9,750 nucleotides of DNA. It comes from an uncultured Clostridia bacterium. GTDB lineage: Bacteria > Bacillota > Clostridia > Christensenellales > Pumilibacteraceae. The translations under genes and the position numbers were made by a program. Positions 1 through 5,456 of this stretch are shown piece by piece (the first letter of the stretch is position 1; the number at the start of each line of letters is the position of its first letter). Location of the stretch: the NCBI GenBank assembly GCA_900553555.1, contig USEG01000020.1:1-9750 (forward strand), written 5' to 3'. Below the pieces are notes generated by a model, which was not told the origin of the DNA, made no database searches, and worked only from the letters and a program-made list of their open reading frames with translations.

Positions 1-552
1 CGGAAAACGCGGCGGCTTTGCGCGTTAAAACCCGGCTTGCGCGTATTAAATCTGTTTGGGTATACGGGCGGAGCAACGGTGGCATTGGCGGCGCACGGCG
101 CATTTGTGACGCACGTCGACGCGGCCAAAGGCATGGTGGAACGCTGCCGTCAGAACGCCGAACTGTCGGGCGTCGCTAAGGATAAAATACGCTATATAGT
201 GGACGACTGCAAAAAATTCGTCGCCCGTGAAATAAAGCGCGGCAAAACGTATGACGCCGTTATCATGGATCCGCCCAGCTACGGCCGCGGACCTTCGGGA
301 GAGATGTGGAAGCTGGAAGACAGCATATACGATCTTACCGCTCTTACGGCAAAACTGCTGCCCGATCCGCAATTTTTTCTGCTGAACAGTTATACGACGG
401 GTTTGCAGCCGCAGGTAATAAAAAACATTCTTGAAATAGTGCTTTCCGGCAGAAAAGGCGGCACTGAAGCGTACGAAGTGGGTTTGCCGGTGACTTTGGA
501 TAAAAATATCATATTGCCGTGCGGTTGCAGCGGAATGTGGATCAAGGAATAA
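1..552 (+). CDS. Class I SAM-dependent RNA methyltransferase, 5'-truncated by the window edge
   Basis: This is the C-terminal part (about 183 codons) of a COG1092-type class I methyltransferase, a group that mostly methylates rRNA using S-adenosylmethionine; full-length relatives are about 280-300 residues. The frame is open to base 1 without a stop, so the TTG at 37 is not the real start. Visible motifs are the SAM-binding loop VLNLFGYTGGAT (codons about 40-75), an acidic motif HVDAAKGMV just after it, the catalytic-type motif DPPSYGRGP at about 268-294, and the family C-terminus LPCGCSGMW. The missing upstream part should hold the N-terminal substrate-binding region. The rluA-like gene starts 3 nt downstream, so the two RNA modification genes are probably co-transcribed and translationally coupled. 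The family call is firm; the exact modified nucleotide cannot be read from the sequence. Confidence 0.88.
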   Translation, partial: RKTRRLCALKPGLRVLNLFGYTGGATVALAAHGAFVTHVDAAKGMVERCRQNAELSGVAKDKIRYIVDDCKKFVAREIKRGKTYDAVIMDPPSYGRGPSGEMWKLEDSIYDLTALTAKLLPDPQFFLLNSYTTGLQPQVIKNILEIVLSGRKGGTEAYEVGLPVTLDKNIILPCGCSGMWIKE

Positions 553-555
553 ACA

Positions 556-1272
556 ATGGATAATAATCTGACTGTTTTGTACGAAGACAATCAAATAATC
601 GTGGTGGTAAAACCGCAAAACGTTCCCACTCAGGCCGATTCGAGCGGGGATAAGGATTTGCTTACCATGATAAAAGAGTACGTCAAGGAAAAATACGACA
701 AGCCCGGCGAGGTATATATAGGACTTGTCCATCGTCTGGACAGGCCCACCGGCGGCGTTATGGTTTTTGCCCGCACTTCCAAAGCGGCGGCGCGGCTGCA
801 GGAACAAATGAAAACCGGCCTTTTCGAAAAAAAATATCTTGCCGTTACCGTCGGCGTTCCGCGCGACAGACAGGGCCGTCTCAGCCAATATCTCGTCAAG
901 GACGAAAAAAACAATATGGTGCGCGTGGTTCCGGCGGCAGTGGAAGGCGCGAAGAAAGCCGAGCTCGAATATAAAGTGTTGGAAATAGCGGGCTCCGTGG
1001 CGCTGGTGGATATAAGGCTCATTACCGGCAGGTCGCACCAGGCGCGCGTTCAGATGCAAAGTTTGGGAACGCCCATTTTCGGAGACGCAAAATACGGCGG
1101 CGACAAGCTGGCAAAGGGGCACAATCTGGCGCTTTGGGCTTACGAACTGCGTTTTTACCATCCGGTAAACAAAAACCCGTTTGTGTTTAAGGTTTTTCCG
1201 CCGACGGACGAGGTGCCGTGGAATGTTTTTCCCGTCGAAAGCCATATAAAAGTGGCTCGGCCCAGTATATGA
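556..1272 (+). CDS. RluA-family RNA pseudouridine synthase
   Basis: The 238-residue protein should convert uridine to pseudouridine in rRNA or tRNA. The diagnostic catalytic motif HRLDRPTGG lies at residues 59-67, with Asp62 as the expected catalytic aspartate. The second family signature, LITGRSHQARVQM followed by GTPIFGDAKYGG, lies at about residues 155-182. There is no N-terminal S4 RNA-binding domain: the protein begins directly with the catalytic-domain strand (LTVLYEDNQIIVVVKP), like the short RluA/RluC-like proteins common in Bacillota. The ATG at 556 has an AAGGA box at 544-548, 7 nt upstream and inside the end of the methyltransferase gene. The downstream neighbour galT begins 27 nt after the stop. 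The family is certain; the target site (RluA, RluC, RluD or other) cannot be assigned, so I give no symbol. Confidence 0.93.
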   Translation: MDNNLTVLYEDNQIIVVVKPQNVPTQADSSGDKDLLTMIKEYVKEKYDKPGEVYIGLVHRLDRPTGGVMVFARTSKAAARLQEQMKTGLFEKKYLAVTVGVPRDRQGRLSQYLVKDEKNNMVRVVPAAVEGAKKAELEYKVLEIAGSVALVDIRLITGRSHQARVQMQSLGTPIFGDAKYGGDKLAKGHNLALWAYELRFYHPVNKNPFVFKVFPPTDEVPWNVFPVESHIKVARPSI

Positions 1273-1282
1273 GTAAATTATT

Positions 1283-1290
1283 AAAGGAGA
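1283..1290 (+). promoter_or_regulatory. Ribosome binding site of galT
   Basis: AAAGGAGA ends 9 nt before the ATG at 1300. It is the strongest Shine-Dalgarno match in the first three-gene run and fixes the galT start. It lies in the 27-nt gap after the pseudouridine synthase gene. I see no convincing separate promoter in that gap. Confidence 0.85.
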
Positions 1291-1299
1291 TATAGATAT

Positions 1300-2820
1300 A
1301 TGATTATTGACGCATCGATAGAAAGGTTGTTGCAATACGCCCAGTCGCACCTGCTGTTGGACGATCTGGACGTCGTGTACAAGCGCAATGTGCTGATGGA
1401 TCTTCTCGGGCTTAAAGAATATACGGTATATGAAGTGGAGTACGACGCCATCGACGAGATGGAAGTACCCGACGAAGTACTTGCGCCCATTGTTTCGTAC
1501 GCGCTGGAAAAAGGCATTATTCAGCCCGGACAGGAAGAATATTTCGGCAACAAAGTAATGGACATAGTGTCGCTGCTGCCCTCCGCCACGGTGGATATTT
1601 TTGAAGAGCTGCACGAAAATTCCCCTGCAAAGGCGTTTGACTGGCTGCATGACTACGGCATAAAAAACGACTATATCAAGGCCTCTAAAATAGCCAAAAA
1701 CAAACATTGGGAGGCAAAATCTACCAAGGGCAAGCTGGAAATTACCATAAATCTGTCCAAGCCCGAAAAAAACAATAAGGACACCGCAAAACTTGTGGGG
1801 GCAAAGCCCTCCGGTTATCCCGCGTGCATGATATGCAAGGAAAACGAAGGATGCGGACACAATCTGCGCCAGAATCTGCGCACCGTTCCGTTGACGCTGG
1901 ACGGCGAGAACTGGTTTTGGCAGTTTTCCCCGTACGCGTATTTCAATCAGCACGGAATAGCGATTAACGGCGAGCACACCCCCATGAAAGTCGACAAGTC
2001 CACCATAAGAAAACTGCTGGACTTTATCGATTATGCTCCGCAGTATTTTATAGGCTGCAACGCGGCTTTGCCGATTGTGGGCGGCTCCATCCTGACGCAC
2101 GACCATTTTCAGGGCGGCGGCAAAGTGCTGCCCATGCACAAAGCGCCCAACCTAAACCGCTATAAATCGGAAGATTATCCGTACATCGAAACGTATGTCG
2201 TCGACTGGTACAATTCGGTAATAAGACTTATTTCGACCAACAAACAAATGCTTGCCGAGTATGCCGGTGAAATCATCGAGGCATGGCAGAATTACGATGA
2301 CGAAAGCGTGGGCATTTTGCATGCCACCGACGCCCAGCACAACGCCGTAACGCCCGTTGCACGCAAGACAAAGGACAGGAATCGCAACGACGCCTACTGT
2401 ATAGAACTCATTTTGCGCAACAACCGCACCGACGCGCAGTATCCCGACGGAATATTCCATGTGCACCCCGAATATCAGAATATAAAGAGCGAATCGATAG
2501 GACTTATAGAGGCGATGGGTCTGTTTATTCTGCCCGCCCGGCTGGACAGACAGCTTAAAGAGGTGGAATCTTATCTTATCGGCGCAAAGAAGTACGATCG
2601 CAAGGCCTTGACCGACGACATGAAAGTGCACGCCGCAATGATCGAAAAACTCATTAAGGAAAACCCCAAATGCACGCCCGCGGAGGCGCCTTTGGTAATA
2701 AAAGACGAAGTAAACGCCATCTGCGAAAAAATTCTGGACAACACTTCCGTGTTTAAGAAAGACGAGGAAGGCGTAACGGCGTTTGACAATTTCCTTGCCT
2801 CCATGAATATCAAAAAGTAA
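1300..2820 (+). CDS. galT: UDP-glucose--hexose-1-phosphate uridylyltransferase, class II
   Basis: The enzyme exchanges UMP between UDP-glucose and galactose-1-phosphate, giving UDP-galactose and glucose-1-phosphate, the central step of the Leloir pathway in the cytoplasm. At 506 residues it has the length of the Bacillota class II GalT proteins rather than the ~350-residue class I type. The class II signature CMICKENEGCG lies at residues 176-186, followed by RTVPLTLDGENWFWQFSPY (about 194-212) and the active-site block GGSILTHDHFQGGG at 261-274. In that block His269, the second His of HDH, is the expected uridylylated nucleophile by analogy with HPH of class I. The C-terminus is helical and charged. 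No galK, galE or galM lies in the window, so galT sits apart from its usual pathway partners behind two RNA modification genes. A terminator follows directly. Identity is very secure. Confidence 0.96.
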   Translation: MIIDASIERLLQYAQSHLLLDDLDVVYKRNVLMDLLGLKEYTVYEVEYDAIDEMEVPDEVLAPIVSYALEKGIIQPGQEEYFGNKVMDIVSLLPSATVDIFEELHENSPAKAFDWLHDYGIKNDYIKASKIAKNKHWEAKSTKGKLEITINLSKPEKNNKDTAKLVGAKPSGYPACMICKENEGCGHNLRQNLRTVPLTLDGENWFWQFSPYAYFNQHGIAINGEHTPMKVDKSTIRKLLDFIDYAPQYFIGCNAALPIVGGSILTHDHFQGGGKVLPMHKAPNLNRYKSEDYPYIETYVVDWYNSVIRLISTNKQMLAEYAGEIIEAWQNYDDESVGILHATDAQHNAVTPVARKTKDRNRNDAYCIELILRNNRTDAQYPDGIFHVHPEYQNIKSESIGLIEAMGLFILPARLDRQLKEVESYLIGAKKYDRKALTDDMKVHAAMIEKLIKENPKCTPAEAPLVIKDEVNAICEKILDNTSVFKKDEEGVTAFDNFLASMNIKK

Positions 2821-2830
2821 TAAAAAACAC

Positions 2831-2860
2831 AAAACGTTCCGTCATGCGGGGCGTTTTTGT
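2831..2860 (+). terminator. Rho-independent terminator after galT
   Basis: The AAAACG at 2831-2836 pairs with CGTTTT at 2852-2857, two T-G pairs follow, and CCG at 2839-2841 pairs with CGG at 2847-2849, closing a 5-nt loop (TCATG). The 11-bp stem runs into TTTTTGTT. It starts 10 nt after the galT stop and separates the galT run from the murB block. An A-rich stretch on its left side (TAAAAAACACAAAA) would give a U-rich tract on the opposite strand, so it could also work in reverse. Confidence 0.85.
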
Positions 2861-2903
2861 TAACAAAAACGAATGTTTTGTAGCTAATAATACGTTTCGC
2901 GCA

Positions 2904-2909
2904 TATAAT
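2904..2909 (+). promoter_or_regulatory. Candidate distal -10 box upstream of murB
   Basis: A perfect TATAAT stands at 2904-2909, but the nearest -35-like hexamer (TTGTAG, 2878-2883) is 20 nt away, longer than the usual 16-18. If it is used, transcription would start near 2916 and give a leader of about 70 nt carrying the AAGAGG ribosome binding site of the 2987 start. It matters because the better promoter further down cannot supply that site. The evidence is the hexamer alone. Confidence 0.35.
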
Positions 2910-2926
2910 TTTCTTGCAGCGTAAAA

Positions 2927-2942
2927 ATGAAATTTTTTTCAT
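2927..2942 (+). repeat. Small perfect inverted repeat in the murB upstream region
   Basis: ATGAAA (2927-2932) and TTTCAT (2937-2942) form a perfect 6-bp palindrome around TTTT, between the two candidate promoters of murB. It could be a weak hairpin in the leader or a small operator. With such AT-rich arms it could also be chance. Confidence 0.3.
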
Positions 2943-2955
2943 GCGGCCAATATAC

Positions 2956-2984
2956 TTGAAAATATTGAGCAAAAGAGGTATAAT
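2956..2984 (+). promoter_or_regulatory. Sigma-A-type promoter of the murB-PHP-whiA-dnaE block
   Basis: TTGAAA at 2956-2961 and a perfect TATAAT at 2979-2984 are separated by exactly 17 nt, a near-consensus housekeeping promoter. The predicted transcription start is near 2990-2992. That is a few bases downstream of the first possible murB ATG (2987), so a transcript from here can only use the ATG at 3002, with a leader of roughly 11 nt. It follows the galT terminator and is the obvious promoter for the overlapping genes downstream. Confidence 0.7.
2973..2978 (+). promoter_or_regulatory. Ribosome binding site for the ATG at 2987 of murB
   Basis: AAGAGG ends 8 nt before the ATG at 2987, a good Shine-Dalgarno match and distance. 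It lies within the spacer of the strong promoter, directly before the -10 box, so it would be present only in transcripts begun further upstream. It is the main argument for the longer murB start. Confidence 0.5.
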
Positions 2985-2986
2985 AT

Positions 2987-3796
2987 ATGCGCGAAGAATA
3001 TATGTCCTGCTATACGACTTTGGGTGTGGGCGGAAAGGCTTGGGTAAAAGCGGCATGCAGCGTCTCCGACCTATCCGATACACCCGACGGCAGCGTAATA
3101 CTTGGCGGCGGCAGCAATACTCTGATCGGAGAGAAAAATCTCCCGATGTTTATAATAAATCGCGTAAAAGGCGCCGTATTCAACGGAGAAGAGGCGTATT
3201 TTATGTCGGGAGAAAGTCTGTCTGCCGTTCGGACGATGGCGGCGGAAAGGGGGCTGAGCGGCCTGGAATGGGCCGTGGGTATTCCCGGCACTGTGGGCGG
3301 AGCCTTGGCGGGCAACGCAGGCACGCGATCGGGGGATATTGCGTCGTCGGTAGATTATGTCGACGTCATCGAAGGGAAAAGTTTTGTGCGCATGCCGGCG
3401 GGAGCATGCGGGTTTGCGTACAGACAGAGCGCTCTTTCAGGGCGTATAATCGTGGGCGCGGGCATGACGTTTACGCGCCGCACAAGGCAGGAAATCGAAC
3501 AAAAACAACAGGCGGCGGCGAAATTGAGAAGCGGACAGCCCGAAGGCCGTTCGGCGGGATGCATATTCAAAAATCCGCCGGGCATATCGATAGGAAAGAT
3601 TATGGATAGGCTGGGACTGAAAGGCAAACGTCACGGCGCGGCGATGATATCTCCCAAACACGCCAATTTTATCGTCAACGAGGGCGGCGCGACGGCGGGA
3701 GACGTGTACTATCTCATTTGCTATGCCGAAGAAAAACTATATAAAGAGCTGGGCTTTATGCCTCGGCGCGAGGTAAAAATATACGGAGAATTTTGA
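2987..3796 (+). CDS. murB: UDP-N-acetylenolpyruvoylglucosamine reductase
   Basis: MurB is the FAD enzyme that uses NADPH to reduce UDP-GlcNAc-enolpyruvate to UDP-MurNAc, the second committed step of peptidoglycan precursor synthesis. Family signatures are TTLGVGGKA near the N-terminus (10-18), the FAD-binding GGGSNTLIG (40-48), GIPGTVGGALAGNAG (98-112), FAYRQS with Arg146, GRSAGCIFKNP with Cys192 as the likely proton donor (the serine position of E. coli MurB, often Cys in Gram-positives), and REVKIYGEF at the end with a conserved Glu262. At 269 residues it is shorter than the usual ~300, mainly because the N-terminus begins almost at the TTLGVGG motif. The frame has a stop (TAA, 2981-2983) just upstream, so only the ATG at 2987 (with AAGAGG ahead) or the ATG at 3002 are possible starts. 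The stop overlaps the PHP gene start by one base. Confidence 0.95.
   Translation: MREEYMSCYTTLGVGGKAWVKAACSVSDLSDTPDGSVILGGGSNTLIGEKNLPMFIINRVKGAVFNGEEAYFMSGESLSAVRTMAAERGLSGLEWAVGIPGTVGGALAGNAGTRSGDIASSVDYVDVIEGKSFVRMPAGACGFAYRQSALSGRIIVGAGMTFTRRTRQEIEQKQQAAAKLRSGQPEGRSAGCIFKNPPGISIGKIMDRLGLKGKRHGAAMISPKHANFIVNEGGATAGDVYYLICYAEEKLYKELGFMPRREVKIYGEF
3785..3789 (+). promoter_or_regulatory. Ribosome binding site of the PHP hydrolase gene
   Basis: GGAGA ends 6 nt before the ATG at 3796. This favours the ATG over the in-frame TTG one codon earlier (3793). It lies within the last codons of murB, as expected for coupled translation. Confidence 0.75.
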
Positions 3797-4551
3797 TGTA
3801 TCTGGGCGATTATCACACGCACACCGTGTACAGCCACGGTAAAGGCACAATAGAAGAAAACGTTTTGCAGGCACGCAAAAAAGGGCTTAAACAGATAGCC
3901 GTCACCGACCACGGTTTCGGGCACATAGCTTACGGCGTAAAACGCGGAAAATTCGCGGAAATGCGCAAAGAGACGGACAGGCTCAACGCGCAATACCCAG
4001 ACATAAAGGTGCTGCTGGGATTGGAATGTAACCTTATATCCTCCGACGGCGATATCGATTTAAGAGAGGGCGAAGAAAAGCTTTTGGACGTCATTGTATG
4101 CGGGTTTCATAAATTTGCGTGGGCGTCGTCTTTTTCGCAGACATTTTCGTTTGCGCTGCCCAACGTATGGTATTCGATGACGGGAGGCATATCATCGAAG
4201 GCGATAGTCCGAAATACCGACGCATATATCAAGTTGGTCGAAAAGCACCCCGTCGACATAATATCGCATCTCAACTATGCTATAAAGGCGGACGCGCTCG
4301 AGGTGGCGCTGGCGTGCAAGCATTACGGAACGCTGATTGAGCTAAACGGAAAGCGCGTCAATCTTTCCGACGACGAAATAGAAAAAATGTTGGAAAACGA
4401 CGTGGACTTTATATTGGACAGCGATGCGCACAGCGTGGACAAAGTGGGCGATTTCAGCGTGCCCGAACAATATGTTCAGCGCCTGCACATTCCGCCCGAA
4501 CGCATTGCCAATCTCGACAAAATACCCCATTTCAGGAGCGGAGGAAATTGA
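3796..4551 (+). CDS. PHP-domain metal-dependent phosphoesterase (stand-alone)
   Basis: The 251-residue protein is a single PHP (polymerase and histidinol phosphatase) domain of the COG1387/YcdX type, a cytoplasmic phosphoesterase expected to bind three metals. The ligand motifs are all visible in order: DYHTHT (His7, His9), YSHG (His14), VTDHG (His39), GLE (Glu77), GFHK (His105), SHLN (His158) and DSDAH (Asp210, His212). A segment rich in aromatics and serines (about 107-131) sits between His105 and the next helix and may be a lid over the active site. The substrate is unknown: histidinol phosphate is unlikely because no his genes are near. In Clostridia as I recall them, this protein is a regular neighbour of murB and the rapZ-yvcK-whiA genes. 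It overlaps murB by 1 nt and whiA by 4 nt (TTGA), so expression is probably coupled to both. Confidence 0.9.
   Translation: MYLGDYHTHTVYSHGKGTIEENVLQARKKGLKQIAVTDHGFGHIAYGVKRGKFAEMRKETDRLNAQYPDIKVLLGLECNLISSDGDIDLREGEEKLLDVIVCGFHKFAWASSFSQTFSFALPNVWYSMTGGISSKAIVRNTDAYIKLVEKHPVDIISHLNYAIKADALEVALACKHYGTLIELNGKRVNLSDDEIEKMLENDVDFILDSDAHSVDKVGDFSVPEQYVQRLHIPPERIANLDKIPHFRSGGN
4540..4544 (+). promoter_or_regulatory. Ribosome binding site of whiA
   Basis: GGAGG lies only 3 nt before the TTG start at 4548, an unusually short distance for a perfect Shine-Dalgarno. No other start codon is available nearby in frame, so this site together with the family alignment decides the TTG start. Re-initiation by ribosomes finishing the PHP gene on the overlapping TTGA may help. 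Confidence 0.7.
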
Positions 4552-5456
4552 ATTATTCACAGCTGGCGAAAAACGAAGTCGTAAAGCTCGGTTTTAGCAC
4601 GGACTGCTGCAAAAAGGCATTTTTGTCGGCGGTAATACATTCGGCGGGCTCGGTGGTAATAAGCGGGAAAGTTCTCGCCGTAGAGATATATTCCGAAAAC
4701 GACGAATTGTTAAAAAAGGCGGCGGCGATAATAGAGGAGTTTTATGCGGTAACGCCCGATATGTCCAAAAACAGGAAACTTATAGTCGCCGGCGACGACG
4801 CCATGACCATGATGACGGACGTGGGCATATTTTGCAGCGACGGCGGTCACACCGTAGTGCAGCAGGGCATAATGACGGCGCTCGTGATAAACAAGTGCTG
4901 CGCCGTAAATTATATAAGAGGCGTCTTTCTGGGGTCGGGCAGTTTGTCGGCACGCAAGGGGTATCACCTTGAATTCGGGCTTTCCAACCGGGTTTTTGCG
5001 TCCGATTTTTCGGCGCTTTTGGGTAAGTGCGGAATACCGTCCCACATCATCCCCCGCGAAAAAAAGATAGTGGTTTACGTCAAAGGCAGCGAAGCGGTGT
5101 GCGATTGCCTGGCTCTTATGGGAGCGAGCGTCGCCGTTCTGCGCCTTAACGACGAACTTGTATATCGCGACGTGCGCAAAAATTCCAATCGTATCAACAA
5201 CTGTGAATATGCCAATATAGGAAAAACCGTCGACGCCGCGGTAAGACAGCTGGACGCTATAAAGCTGTTAAAGCGCAAAAAACTTTACGAACGCCTGCCG
5301 GATAAGCTAAAACAGGTGGCACAGGTAAGAGTGGACAACCCCGAAATGAGTCTTTCCGAGTTGTCGCTACTCACCGGCATTGCGCGCAGCACCATAAAAA
5401 ATCGGCTCAATAAAATTGTGGAATACGCCGATGACATCAAGGAGAATATTCAATGA
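4548..5456 (+). CDS. whiA: WhiA-family DNA-binding regulator
   Basis: WhiA is a conserved Gram-positive protein with an N-terminal LAGLIDADG homing-endonuclease-like fold that has lost nuclease activity and a C-terminal helix-turn-helix. It controls sporulation septation in Streptomyces and influences cell division and growth in Bacillus. The 302-residue product begins NYSQLAKNEVVKL, matching the usual WhiA start (SFSSEVKNEL-like), which supports the TTG at 4548. Other marks are CCKKAFLSAVIHSAGSV (20-36), RGVFLGSGSLSARKGYHLEF (124-143), the very conserved block VRKNSNRINNCEYANIGKTV (209-228) followed by DAAVRQLDAI, and the HTH region RLPDKLKQVAQVR to STIKNRLNKI (249-290). The HTH recognition part reads IARSTIKNR, shorter and different from the SKSGVNHR usually seen. 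It overlaps the PHP gene and dnaE by 4 nt each. Confidence 0.94.
   Translation: MNYSQLAKNEVVKLGFSTDCCKKAFLSAVIHSAGSVVISGKVLAVEIYSENDELLKKAAAIIEEFYAVTPDMSKNRKLIVAGDDAMTMMTDVGIFCSDGGHTVVQQGIMTALVINKCCAVNYIRGVFLGSGSLSARKGYHLEFGLSNRVFASDFSALLGKCGIPSHIIPREKKIVVYVKGSEAVCDCLALMGASVAVLRLNDELVYRDVRKNSNRINNCEYANIGKTVDAAVRQLDAIKLLKRKKLYERLPDKLKQVAQVRVDNPEMSLSELSLLTGIARSTIKNRLNKIVEYADDIKENIQ

Noticed and set aside
46..2139. A 697-codon open frame on the minus strand running through the methyltransferase, pseudouridine synthase and galT genes
   Set aside because: The three + strand genes happen to share one reading frame, and the minus-strand frame is codon-aligned with it, so its stops would need TTA, CTA or TCA codons, which these genes seldom use. 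Its protein has no recognisable motif, and the + strand genes are certain. It is a codon-usage shadow; the same frame continues at 2152-2832 for the same reason.
2863..2881. Inverted repeat ACAAAA / TTTTGT with a 7-nt loop just after the galT terminator
   Set aside because: Nearly all A-T pairs and no U tract after it, so it is not a credible second terminator; probably a by-product of the AT-rich spacer.
2821..2986. Possible riboswitch or T-box in the murB upstream region
   Set aside because: The region is short and AT-rich with only one terminator hairpin that belongs to galT. I found no conserved T-box or riboswitch core and no antiterminator pairing.
2914..3609. A + strand open frame of 231 codons overlapping murB in another frame
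   Set aside because: Its product is an arginine- and glycine-rich, low-complexity translation typical of an out-of-frame reading, while murB in the overlapping frame has all its family motifs.
3793..3795. TTG one codon upstream as the start of the PHP hydrolase
   Set aside because: The ATG at 3796 is a stronger start codon, stands 6 nt from GGAGA, and overlaps the murB stop in the common TGATG arrangement.
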